A stretch of 64,000 nt of DNA from Azospirillum sp. TSH64. Its GTDB lineage: Bacteria > Pseudomonadota > Alphaproteobacteria > Azospirillales > Azospirillaceae. Below the pieces are notes generated by a model. That model had not been told where the DNA came from. It saw only the letters and a list, made by a program, of their open reading frames with translations, and made no database searches. Both the position numbers and the translations under genes were made by a program. Of this stretch, positions 16,009 through 24,448 are shown piece after piece (the first letter of the stretch is position 1; the number at the start of each line of letters is the position of its first letter). The stretch covers positions 6,121,485 to 6,185,484 of the forward strand of contig NZ_LGQW01000015.1 in the NCBI RefSeq assembly GCF_003116035.1, in the 5' to 3' direction.

Positions 16009-17268
16009 TCAGGCGAGGCGCTCCGCGATGCGGTCGTAGCTTTCCAGCTTGGCGATGGGGCCGAGAGCGGCCACGGTCGGACGGCTGGCGCGCAGGCGGG
16101 ACGCCGCCTTGACCACGGACTCGCGGTCGACGCCGTCGATCTTCGCCACGATCTCTTCGACCGGAACCGGGCGGTCGTAGATCAGGACCTGCTGGCCCAG
16201 CTGCTCGCAGCGCGACATGGTGCTTTCCAGCGCCATCAGCGTGCCTGCCTTCAGCTGGGCGCGGGCGCGGGCGACCTCGTCCTCGGTGACGTCGGCGCCG
16301 ACCTTGGCGATCTCGTCGCAGACGACGGGAACCAGCTCCGCCACCTCGTCCTCGCCGGTGCCGGCATAGACGCCGAACAGGCCGCCGTCATGATAGCCGC
16401 CGGTGAAGGTGTAGATGGAATAGACCAGCCCGCGCTTCTCCCGCACCTCCTGGAACAGGCGGGACGACATGCCGCCGCCGAGCAGGGTGGAGAGCACCGA
16501 GTGGGCGTAGAAGTCGGGGTCGTGCACCCCCACCCCGTCGAAGCCGAGCACGAGGTGCATCTGCTCCAGGTCACGGTCCTCGCGGAAATCGCCGCCGGTG
16601 TAGCGGGCGGTCTCCGGCTTGGGCGGTGCGCCGCTCGGCAGGTCGCCGAAGGCCTTCATGGCGAGGTCGACCATCCGGTCATGCTCGATCCGGCCGGCGG
16701 CGCTCAGCACCATGCCGGGGGCACCGTAATGGCCGGCGATGTAGTCGACCAGCGCCTCGCGCGGCAATGCGCCGACGATCTCCGCCGAGCCCAGCACCGG
16801 ACGGCCGATGGCCTGCCCCGGATAGGCGGTGGACTGGAAATGATCGAAGATGATGTCGTCGGGCGTGTCGGCGCTCTGGCCGATCTCCTGCAACACCACC
16901 GTGCGCTCGCGCACCAGCTCCTCGGCGTCCAGCGTGGAGTGCTGGATCATGTCGGAGAGGATGTCGAGCGCCAGCGGCGCATCCTCGTGCAGGACCTTGG
17001 CGTAATAGGCGGTCTGCTCGCGGGTGGTGTAGGCGTTCAGCTGGCCGCCGACATTCTCGATCTCCTCGGAGATGCGGAAGGCCGAACGGCGCCGGGTGCC
17101 CTTGAACAGCATATGCTCGACGAGGTGGGCGACGCCATTGACGCTCGCCGCCTCGTTGCGGGTGCCCACCCCGACCCAGCAGCCGAGCGAAACGGACTGC
17201 ACGTCGGGCATGGTGTCGGTCGCGACGCGAAGCCCGTTGGGCAACGTCGTCACACGAATGGAACTCAT
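16009..17268 (-). CDS. M16 family zinc metallopeptidase (processing-peptidase beta-like)
   Basis: A 419-aa protein of the insulinase/mitochondrial processing-peptidase family. The inverted zinc motif HLVEH (HxxEH) lies in NGVAHLVEHMLFKGT near residue 48, with the downstream glutamate in the ERTVVLQEIGQ region. The second half holds the family LGGGMSSRLFQEVREKRGLVYSI motif. The length suits a single homodimeric subunit. Its ATG overlaps the thrC stop by 4 bp (ATGA), so it is translationally coupled to thrC. It is predicted soluble, with no signal peptide. Natural substrate unknown. Confidence 0.92.
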   Translation of the reverse strand: MSSIRVTTLPNGLRVATDTMPDVQSVSLGCWVGVGTRNEAASVNGVAHLVEHMLFKGTRRRSAFRISEEIENVGGQLNAYTTREQTAYYAKVLHEDAPLALDILSDMIQHSTLDAEELVRERTVVLQEIGQSADTPDDIIFDHFQSTAYPGQAIGRPVLGSAEIVGALPREALVDYIAGHYGAPGMVLSAAGRIEHDRMVDLAMKAFGDLPSGAPPKPETARYTGGDFREDRDLEQMHLVLGFDGVGVHDPDFYAHSVLSTLLGGGMSSRLFQEVREKRGLVYSIYTFTGGYHDGGLFGVYAGTGEDEVAELVPVVCDEIAKVGADVTEDEVARARAQLKAGTLMALESTMSRCEQLGQQVLIYDRPVPVEEIVAKIDGVDRESVVKAASRLRASRPTVAALGPIAKLESYDRIAERLA

Positions 17269-18686
17269 GCGGCCTCCTGGGCGGCGCGGGCGCGCTTGGT
17301 GACGAAGTCCTGGACCGCCGCCAGATCGTTCGGCAGGTCGGACAGGCGCTCCTCGCGCACATAAAGATCGGACAGGCGCGGCGGCAGGTCCGGCCGGCGG
17401 CCGGTCGCCTTTTCCACCGCGTCGGGGAACTTGGCGGGATGGGCGGTGGCGAGAACCACCATGGGAACGGTCGGATCGGCCCGGCCGGCGGAAACCGCCG
17501 CCTTGGCCGCCCCGATGCCGACCGCCGTGTGCGGGTCGAGCAGATAGAGGCTGTCCTTCCACACCTCGGCGATGGTCTCCATGGTGGCGGCCTCGTCCAC
17601 CCGGTGGCCGGAGAAAATGGCCAGCGCGCGGGCGAGCTGCGCGTCGGTCACCGCGAACCTGCCCTCGGTGCGGAAGCGGTTCAGCGCCGCCGTCACCGTG
17701 GTGCCGTCGCGGTCGAGCAGGTCGAACAGCAGCCGCTCGAAGTTGGAAGAGATCTGGATGTCCATGCTGGGAGACAAGGTAGGCACGACAGGCGCCGCGA
17801 CCATGCTCCCACTGGCGAAAAAGCGCGCCAGGATGTCGTTGCTGTTGGATCCCACCACCAGCGTCTCGATCGGCAGCCCCATGGAGCGGGCGCCATAAGC
17901 GGCATAGACATTGCCGAAATTGCCGGTCGGCACGGTGAAGGCGATCTTGCGGTCCGGGACGCCCAGCGCAACGGCAGCAGTGAAGTAATAGACGATCTGG
18001 GCCATGATGCGGGCCCAGTTGATCGAGTTCACCGCCGACAGCCCCATCCGGTCGCGGAAGGCGCCGTCGTTGAACATCGCCTTCACGAGGTCCTGGCAAT
18101 CGTCGAAGGTGCCGTCCAGCGCGATGTTGTGGACGTTGGACGACAGCACACTGGTCATCTGCCGGCGCTGCACCTCGGACGTGCGGCCCTTGGGATGCAG
18201 GATGAAGATGTCGACGTTCTGGCGGTCGCGGCAGGCCTCGATGGCGGCCGAACCGGTGTCGCCGGAGGTGGCGCCGACGATGGTCACCCGCTCCCCGCGC
18301 TTGGCCAGCACATGGTCGAACAGGCGGCCGAGCAGCTGCAGCGCCACGTCCTTGAAGGCAAGCGTCGGCCCGTGGAACAGCTCCAGCACCCAGGTGGTCG
18401 GGTCGACCTGCACCAGCGGGGTCACCGCGGCATGGTCGAAACTGGCATAGGCGTCACGGACGATGGCGCGGAACTCGTCCTCGGCGATGGAGCCGCCCAG
18501 GAAGGGCAGCATCACCCGGACGGCGATCTCGCTGTAGGGCAGCCCGCGCATGGCGCGGATGTCGTCGGCCGTGAACTGCGGCCAAGTCTCCGGCACATAG
18601 AGGCCGCCGTCGCGCGCCAGCCCGGCAAGAAGGACGTCCTCGAAACCCAAGACCGGGGCCGCGCCCCGCGTGCTGACGTACCGCAC
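17265..18686 (-). CDS. thrC: Threonine synthase
   Basis: A 473-aa PLP enzyme converting O-phosphohomoserine to threonine, the last step of threonine synthesis. The N-terminus (MRYVSTRGAAPVLGFEDVLLAGLARDGGLYVP) is diagnostic. The PLP lysine sits in GPTLAFKDVALQ near residue 112. The phosphate-binding GATSGDTGSAA and the VPTGNFGN motif are intact. It heads an operon with the M16 peptidase and probably the GNAT gene. Homoserine-pathway genes are not in the window. Confidence 0.96.
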   Translation of the reverse strand: MRYVSTRGAAPVLGFEDVLLAGLARDGGLYVPETWPQFTADDIRAMRGLPYSEIAVRVMLPFLGGSIAEDEFRAIVRDAYASFDHAAVTPLVQVDPTTWVLELFHGPTLAFKDVALQLLGRLFDHVLAKRGERVTIVGATSGDTGSAAIEACRDRQNVDIFILHPKGRTSEVQRRQMTSVLSSNVHNIALDGTFDDCQDLVKAMFNDGAFRDRMGLSAVNSINWARIMAQIVYYFTAAVALGVPDRKIAFTVPTGNFGNVYAAYGARSMGLPIETLVVGSNSNDILARFFASGSMVAAPVVPTLSPSMDIQISSNFERLLFDLLDRDGTTVTAALNRFRTEGRFAVTDAQLARALAIFSGHRVDEAATMETIAEVWKDSLYLLDPHTAVGIGAAKAAVSAGRADPTVPMVVLATAHPAKFPDAVEKATGRRPDLPPRLSDLYVREERLSDLPNDLAAVQDFVTKRARAAQEAA

Positions 18687-18802
18687 CGCTTACACTCCGT
18701 CCGATGAAGTGGGCATAGTTAGCGAGGACCCCGCCCGCACGCAAGCGGTGCGGGACGCACGGCGCATATTCCCGATGGTGGGGGCGCCCGACGGCTTCGG
18801 GT

Positions 18803-18866
18803 AGAACGCTTGAAACACCATGAAACGGTTTCGTGGGGTGTGTTCAGTGTTCAATCCGGCCCGACC
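18803..18866 (+). repeat. Dispersed intergenic element, copy A
   Basis: The block GAACGCTTGAAAC is followed, after a variable middle, by TGTTCAGTGTTC and a TCCGGCCCGACC-type end. It matches copies B and C. It lies in the 263-bp gap between dusA and thrC, which holds no gene. Confidence 0.5.
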
Positions 18867-18890
18867 CGTGCGGCTCCGGATGGACGGCAT

Positions 18891-18946
18891 GGAACAGAGT
18901 GAAACGGTTCCCCGGAGATGTTCCATCGTTCCATCCCGGCCCGATC
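18891..18946 (+). repeat. Dispersed intergenic element, copy B
   Basis: Begins GGAACAGAGTGAAACGGTTC and ends TCCCGGCCCGATCC, paralleling copy A in the GAAACGGTT block and the CCGGCCCGA end. Its GGAACA and TGTTCC ends are inverted relative to each other. Confidence 0.5.
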
Positions 18947-18949
18947 CTC

Positions 18950-19966
18950 TCACGCAGCCTCCTCGACCACCTCGTCGGCACCGCGCCGGCGCACCAGCGA
19001 GGCGGCGCGTTCCAGCACCTCCGGACCGGCGCCGGGGCGGTGGGCGTTCTCGGCGATGTGGCGGCGGTAGGCACGGGCGCCGGGCAGCCCCTGGAACAGG
19101 CCCAGCATGTGGCGGGTGATCGACGACAGCGGCGTGCCGACCGTCATCCGTGCCTCGATGTAGGGCAGCATCGCCTCGATCACCGTATGGCGGTCGGGTC
19201 CGGGCTCCCCGCCCATCAGGCGGCGGTCGGCGTCGGCCAGCAGATAGGGCGTCTCGTAGGCGGCGCGGCCGATCATCACGCTGTCGAGGGTGCCGAGATG
19301 CCCCTCGGCCTCGTCCAGCGTGCGGATGCCGCCGTTGATGGCGATGGTGAGATGCGGATATTCCGCCTTCAGCCGGTGGACGAGGTCGTAGCGCAGCGGC
19401 GGGATGTCCCGGTTCTCCTTGGGGCTGAGGCCCTTCAGCCAGGCCTTGCGGGCATGGACGATGAAGTGCGTGCAGCCGGCGGCGGAAACGGTGCGGATGA
19501 AGTGGTCGAGCGTCGGCCATTCCTCCATTTCGTCGATGGCGATGCGCGACTTGACTGTGACCGGGATCGACACCGCCTCGCGCATGGCGCCGACGAGGCG
19601 TGCCACCAGATCGGGCTCAGCCATCAGGCAGGCGCCGAAGCGGCCGGACTGCACGCGGTCGCTCGGGCAGCCAACGTTGAGGTTCACCTCGTCATAGCCC
19701 CACTCCTCGGCGATGCGGGCGCAGGCGGCAAGGTCCGCCGGATCCGACCCGCCGAGCTGGAGCGCCACCGGATGTTCCGCCGCATCGAAGCCCAGCAGCC
19801 GCTCGCGGTCGCCATGCAGCACGGCACCCGTGGTCACCATCTCGGTATAGAGCAGGGTCGAGCGCGACAGCAGACGGTGGAAGTACCGGCAATGCCGGTC
19901 GGTCCAGTCCATCATCGGGGCGACGCTGAGGGGGATGGCGGAGGTGACGAGGTTCGGAGCGGTCAT
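18950..19966 (-). CDS. dusA: tRNA-dihydrouridine(20/20a) synthase
   Basis: A 338-aa FMN-dependent enzyme reducing uridines in the tRNA D-loop. The order of motifs is typical of DusA: SVAPMMDWTDRHCRYFHRLL at the N-terminus, LNVGCPSDRVQSGRFGACLM with the catalytic cysteine near residue 100, VKSRIAID, then HARKAWLKGLSPKENR (the DusA-specific stretch) and INGGIRTLDEA. ATG 19966 fits the family N-terminus; the open frame continues to 20098 across the tRNA terminator and was rejected. It lies next to a tRNA gene, though tRNA-Glu has no special link to DusA. Confidence 0.93.
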   Translation of the reverse strand: MTAPNLVTSAIPLSVAPMMDWTDRHCRYFHRLLSRSTLLYTEMVTTGAVLHGDRERLLGFDAAEHPVALQLGGSDPADLAACARIAEEWGYDEVNLNVGCPSDRVQSGRFGACLMAEPDLVARLVGAMREAVSIPVTVKSRIAIDEMEEWPTLDHFIRTVSAAGCTHFIVHARKAWLKGLSPKENRDIPPLRYDLVHRLKAEYPHLTIAINGGIRTLDEAEGHLGTLDSVMIGRAAYETPYLLADADRRLMGGEPGPDRHTVIEAMLPYIEARMTVGTPLSSITRHMLGLFQGLPGARAYRRHIAENAHRPGAGPEVLERAASLVRRRGADEVVEEAA

Positions 19967-20044
19967 CGCGGTCAGCTCTGCTGCGGCCGGAAAAATCAGG
20001 ATGGGCGAAACGGGATCGGCGGGCAACCGCCGGGCATAAATTCT

Positions 20045-20081
20045 GCCAAAAGCAAAAGGCCCGGCTATGCAGCCGGGCCTT
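20045..20081 (-). terminator. Terminator of tRNA-Glu
   Basis: A perfect 11-bp stem (20056-20066 with 20071-20081), 4-nt loop, then TTTTGCTTTT on the minus strand, 28 bp after the tRNA CCA end. Confidence 0.85.
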
Positions 20082-20109
20082 CCTAACTTGTCGCGCATCC
20101 TGGAGAAGA

Positions 20110-20185
<76 letters not shown>

Positions 20186-20204
20186 GTCGTTCGCGGTGAC
20201 GCGC

Positions 20205-20233
20205 TTTCTAAAGATCGGAGCCGCCGAGCGCAA
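20205..20233 (-). promoter_or_regulatory. Candidate promoter of tRNA-Glu
   Basis: On the minus strand, TTGCGC (20233-20228) is followed by 17 bp and TAGAAA (20210-20205). This places the start site about 12-20 bp before the mature 5' end. Confidence 0.45.
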
Positions 20234-20307
20234 GCGCTTTTTTCCATCCTCCGATACTTTTTGCGCCCTGCCCGCCCCCATGCCCCACCCCCATGCCCCG
20301 CCAGTGC

Positions 20308-22104
20308 TCAGGCCGAGCGCGCCGGTGCCGCGTCGTCGATCAGCAACTGGACCCCTTCCGAGCCGTTCCAGCGGTCGATGCGCAGCACGCCGGCAAGATG
20401 GAACGGCGTGCCGCGGCCGGTCAGCAGGGCCTGGCCCATGTCGCTGTCGAGCGCGCGGAAGGCGATGGCCTTCAGCCGGGCACCGTCATTGCCTTGCAGG
20501 ATGCAACGGACATGGTTGGCGCCCACCACGTCGGCACGCACGACGCGGGCATCGGCGATGGCGAAGCGCGGCTCGGAATTGCCGGTGCCGTAGGGGCCGA
20601 GCTTGTCGAGCATCGTCACCAGACCGACGCTGGCGCCACCGACCGACAGGGCGCCGTCCAGTTCCAGCGTCGGCACCAGCGGAGCGGACGCCACCTGTTC
20701 GGAGATGCGGCTGTGCAGGAAGTCGCGCAGCGCATCGATCTTGTCGCCGGCCACGGTGAAGCCCGCCGCCATGCGGTGGCCGCCGCCGGCCAGCAGCAGC
20801 CCCTCCTGCCGGGCGGCGATCACCGCCGAGCCGAGATCGACGCCACGGACGGAACGGCCGGACGCCTTGCCGATGACGGTGCCGTCGGCGGTTTCCTCCA
20901 GCGCCACCACGCAGGCCGGGCGGCTGTAGCGCTCCTTCAGCCGGGCGGCGACGATGCCGATGACGCCGGGATGCCAGCCGGCGCCGGTGACGAAGACCAG
21001 ATCGGTCGTGCGCCCGGCCTCGGCGGCGACGCGCTCCAGCGCCTCGTCGAGGACCGCCTGCTCGATGGTGCGGCGTTCGGCGTTGTGGCCTTCCAGCCGC
21101 TGGGCCAGTTCCATCGCCTCGATGGGATCATCGGTGGAGAGCAGGCGGGCGCCGAGGTCGGACGCCCCCACCCGGCCGCCGGCATTGACGCGCGGCCCGA
21201 GGACGTAGCCGGCATGGTAGGCGTCCGGCTTCTCCTTCACCCCCGCCACGTCGGACAGGGCGGCGAGGCCGGGGTTGGCGCGCCGCGCCATCACCTTCAG
21301 CCCCTGCGCCACCAGCGCGCGGTTCAGCCCGGTCAGCGGCACCACGTCGCACACCGTGCCGAGTGCCACGATGTCGAGCCACTCCATCAGGTTGGGCTCC
21401 GCCCGATCGCGGTAGAAGCCGGTTGTCCGCAGCACCCGGTTGATGGCGACGATGGTGATGAAGGTGACGCCGGCGGCGCAGAGCGTGCGGTAGGCGCCGT
21501 CCTCGTCCAGCCGGTTGGGGTTGACCAGCGCGACCGCGGGGGGCAGGCGCGGTTCGGCGGCATGGTGGTCGAGCACGACGACATCCAGCCCGGCCTGGGC
21601 GGCGGCTTCCAGGGCGGCGAAGGCGGAAATGCCGCAATCGACCGTCACCACCAGCCGCACCCCCTCCCCTTTCAGGCGAAGCAGCGCCGGGGCGTTGGGG
21701 CCGTAGCCCTCGGTGATGCGGTCGGGGACATAGACGCGGATGTCGGCGCCGAGCGAGCGGAAGAAGCGGCGCAGCAGGGCGGCGGAGGTGGCGCCGTCGA
21801 CGTCGTAGTCGCCGAAGACGGCCACCGGCTCGCCGTCGCGGATGGCCCGCGCGATGCGCTCGGCCGCCGGGTCCATGTCGCGGAAGCGCGACGGATCGGG
21901 CAGCAGCGCCTTCAGCGTCGGGTTGAGGAAGGTCTCGCAGCTGTCCTCGGTGACGCCGCGGGCGGCCAGCACCCGGCCGACGATCTCCGGCAGCCCGCGC
22001 CCCTGGGTGAGAGCCTGCGCCTGCCGCTCGTCGCAGGGCCGCGCCTGCCAGCGCTTGCCGGACAGGGAGTGGGCGACGTTGAGGAAGGCGGCGGGCTCGG
22101 TCAT
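20308..22104 (-). CDS. recJ: Single-stranded-DNA-specific exonuclease RecJ
   Basis: A 598-aa 5'-3' ssDNA exonuclease used in recombinational and mismatch repair. The DHH phosphoesterase motifs are intact: FGDYDVDGATSAALL (motif I, near residue 85), TVDCGIS (motif II) and LDHHAAEP (motif III). The DHHA1-type region has GVIGIVAARLKERY...GKASGRSVRGVDL and AGGGHRMAAGF. The C-terminal OB domain (LGPYGTGNSEPRFA) is present. ATG 22104 gives MTEPAAFLNVAHSLSG; the upstream open frame is not family-like. The gene precedes tRNA-Glu on the same strand. Confidence 0.95.
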   Translation of the reverse strand: MTEPAAFLNVAHSLSGKRWQARPCDERQAQALTQGRGLPEIVGRVLAARGVTEDSCETFLNPTLKALLPDPSRFRDMDPAAERIARAIRDGEPVAVFGDYDVDGATSAALLRRFFRSLGADIRVYVPDRITEGYGPNAPALLRLKGEGVRLVVTVDCGISAFAALEAAAQAGLDVVVLDHHAAEPRLPPAVALVNPNRLDEDGAYRTLCAAGVTFITIVAINRVLRTTGFYRDRAEPNLMEWLDIVALGTVCDVVPLTGLNRALVAQGLKVMARRANPGLAALSDVAGVKEKPDAYHAGYVLGPRVNAGGRVGASDLGARLLSTDDPIEAMELAQRLEGHNAERRTIEQAVLDEALERVAAEAGRTTDLVFVTGAGWHPGVIGIVAARLKERYSRPACVVALEETADGTVIGKASGRSVRGVDLGSAVIAARQEGLLLAGGGHRMAAGFTVAGDKIDALRDFLHSRISEQVASAPLVPTLELDGALSVGGASVGLVTMLDKLGPYGTGNSEPRFAIADARVVRADVVGANHVRCILQGNDGARLKAIAFRALDSDMGQALLTGRGTPFHLAGVLRIDRWNGSEGVQLLIDDAAPARSA

Positions 22105-22222
22105 GGCGGTGCTGCACGGTCTCTCTGGGATGGGGGCACAGCCATAGCAGAGATGGGGGCGCGGCGCACGGGTGGGTATGGACAGGGGTGGGATGTGGCC
22201 GTGGGAGTGGAGGTGGGCGGCT

Positions 22223-24274
22223 TTAAGCCGCCCGCATCCACACCGCGGTGTCGTGGAACGCCGCACCGCCGGCCGGCGGCACCGGCTCCGGGGAGGTCAG
22301 GCTGTTGATGCCCATGCCCTCGACGAAGGCGCTGTTGGGCCAGATGCCTTCGACGATCACCACGCCGCGCGGCACACCGGCGAAGGACTTGGCATGGACC
22401 ACCACGCTGCCCTGCGGATTGCCCAGCCGCACCGCGTCGCCATCGGCCAGACCCAGCCCCGACGCGTCGTCCGGATGGATCAGCGCGGTGGGACGGCCTT
22501 CGCGCTTCTGGGCGGTCAGCGTCTCGGTGAAGGAGGTGTTGAGGAACTGGCGCGCCGGGGCGGTGACGAGGCGGAACGGGTGATCCGCATCGGCGTCGCG
22601 GGCCGGGGGCATATGGTCGGGCAGCTCCGGCATGCCGCCATAGGGGCCGAGCGCCGCCCAGTCGGGGGCGAAGCGGAACTTGGCGTCGGGGTGGGCGAAG
22701 CCGTTGAGGAAATGCGAAGTCTCGAAATCGGGCTGGGCATCGATCCACCGGTCGGCGGTCAGGGTCGCCGCGTCGCCGAGGTCGGACGCCTTCAGCATGG
22801 CGTCGATGATTTCCAGCGCGGTCATGCCGAATCCCGGATGCTCGGCGCCGACGCGGCGGGCGAGTTCGCTGATGACCCAATGGTTCTCGCGCGCCTCGAA
22901 CTGCGGCTCGATCACCTTGCGGCCGATCAGGATGTGCATCTGGCCGCCGCCGCGGTAGATGTCGTCATGCTCCAGGAAGGTGGTGGCGGGAATCACCAGA
23001 TCGGCCAGCTTGGCCGTGTCGGTCATGAACTGCTCATGCACCGCCACGAACAGATCCTCGCGCAGGAAGCCCTGGCGGACGCGGTTGGAATCCGGGCAGA
23101 TCGTCACCGGGTTGGTGTTCTGGATCAGCATCGCCGTCACCGGCGGGCCGCTGGTCAGGTCGCGCGGGTCACCGGTCAGGACAGCGCCGATACGCGACTG
23201 GTCGAAGCTGCGCACCGACTTGTCGAGACGGTCCAGCCCCTCCGACAGGGTCTTGTCCAGCTTGTAGATGCCGGACGAGCAGTAGAGCGCGCCGCCGCCC
23301 TTGTGCTGCCACGCCCCGGTGACCACCGGCAGGCAGGAGACGGCATGGACCTGCGCCGCCCCATTGTGGGCGCGCGACAGGCCGTAGCCGACACGCAGAT
23401 AGCTGCGCTTGGTGGTGCCGTAGAGGCGGGCGAACTCTTCGATCTCCGCCACGGTCAGGCCGGTGATGGATGCTGCCCAATCCGGGGTGCGGCTGGCGAG
23501 ATGCGCCTCCAGCGCCGCGGTGTCGCCGGCCAGCCGGGCCAGATAGGCGCGGTCGGCGTAACCGTCGCGGAACAGCACATGCATCACCGCACAGGCCAGC
23601 GCCCCGTCGGTGCCCGGCCGCAGCATCAGGTGCAGGTCGGAGACCTCGGCCGTGCCGGTGCGGTAGGGGTCGATGGTGACCAGCTTCGCCCCGCGGCCCT
23701 TCCGGGCGCGGCTGACATGGGTCATCACGTTGACCTGGGTCGCCACCGGGTTGCCGCCCCAGTTGACGATCAGGTCGCTTTCCGCCATCTCGCGCGGGTC
23801 GGCGCCGCGGATGTCGCCATAGCCGGCGAGCCAGCCCATGTTGGCCGGCGTGTCGCACACCGTGCTGGTCTGCCGCGAATAGCCCTTGGCATGGCGCAGG
23901 CGCTGGATGCCGCCGCGCTGCACCAGACCCATGGTGCCGGCGTAGAAATAGGGCCAGACGGCTTCTGGGCCGTGGGTGCGCTCGGCGGTCAGGAAGGCGT
24001 CGGCGATGCGGTCCAGCGCCTCGTCCCAGCCGATCGGCTTCCATTGCCCGGAGCCCTTGGGGCCGCTGCGCAGCAGCGGGGTCTTCAGCCGGTCCGGCGA
24101 ATGCACGCGCTCGGCATAGCGGCTGACCTTCGCGCAGATGACACCGGCGGTGTAGCTGTTCTCGGCGGCGCCGCGCACCTTGCCGATGCGGTCGGGGGCG
24201 AGGCGTTCCACCTCCAGCGCGCAGGTGCTGGGGCAATCGTGCGGACAGGCGGTGGGCAGGAACTGGGCCGACAA
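22223..24274 (-). CDS. Molybdopterin-dependent oxidoreductase (formate dehydrogenase/BisC-like)
   Basis: About 683 aa. The N-terminal ACPHDCPSTCALEV with the later Cys of GVICAKV forms the Cx3Cx3CxnC [4Fe-4S] site. Bis-MGD-binding stretches follow (VNWGGNPVATQVN, TIDPYRTGTAEVSDLHL), and a C-terminal molydopterin-dinucleotide domain (FRLVTAPARQFLNTSF...GLADGDAVRLGNPQGS). There is no Tat signal, so it is probably cytoplasmic. The TTG at 24274, preceded by AGAGG, places the start just before the cysteine motif; an ATG at 24352 gives 26 more residues but no ribosome site. No electron-transfer subunit or chaperone gene adjoins it, so substrate and partner are unknown. Confidence 0.85.
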   Translation of the reverse strand: MSAQFLPTACPHDCPSTCALEVERLAPDRIGKVRGAAENSYTAGVICAKVSRYAERVHSPDRLKTPLLRSGPKGSGQWKPIGWDEALDRIADAFLTAERTHGPEAVWPYFYAGTMGLVQRGGIQRLRHAKGYSRQTSTVCDTPANMGWLAGYGDIRGADPREMAESDLIVNWGGNPVATQVNVMTHVSRARKGRGAKLVTIDPYRTGTAEVSDLHLMLRPGTDGALACAVMHVLFRDGYADRAYLARLAGDTAALEAHLASRTPDWAASITGLTVAEIEEFARLYGTTKRSYLRVGYGLSRAHNGAAQVHAVSCLPVVTGAWQHKGGGALYCSSGIYKLDKTLSEGLDRLDKSVRSFDQSRIGAVLTGDPRDLTSGPPVTAMLIQNTNPVTICPDSNRVRQGFLREDLFVAVHEQFMTDTAKLADLVIPATTFLEHDDIYRGGGQMHILIGRKVIEPQFEARENHWVISELARRVGAEHPGFGMTALEIIDAMLKASDLGDAATLTADRWIDAQPDFETSHFLNGFAHPDAKFRFAPDWAALGPYGGMPELPDHMPPARDADADHPFRLVTAPARQFLNTSFTETLTAQKREGRPTALIHPDDASGLGLADGDAVRLGNPQGSVVVHAKSFAGVPRGVVIVEGIWPNSAFVEGMGINSLTSPEPVPPAGGAAFHDTAVWMRAA

Positions 24275-24362
24275 GGCTAACCTCTGGTCTGGCTGGCGGC
24301 GGGGTGGCCCAAAGTTTAGGCCCTGCCCCGCGCCGGCTTCAATGCGCAACAATGTATGGGTA

Positions 24363-24408
24363 CAAAAAAGCGGGGCCGCGAAGTCCCTTGTCCGGACTTC
24401 GCGGCCCC
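24363..24408 (-). terminator. Terminator of the dctPQM operon
   Basis: A perfect 15-bp stem (24372-24386 with 24394-24408), 7-nt loop, followed on the minus strand by GC and six T residues. It lies 41 bp after the dctM stop. Confidence 0.9.
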
Positions 24409-24448
24409 TGCCGATTTTAGCGAGAAAATCCCCTGGCGACTTGCGGCT

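Noticed and set aside
20227..20244. A small AGCGC-AA-GCGCT stem with T-run on the plus strand near tRNA-Glu.
   Set aside because: Only 5 bp long with a 2-nt loop, and no plus-strand gene precedes it. It overlaps the tRNA promoter region instead.
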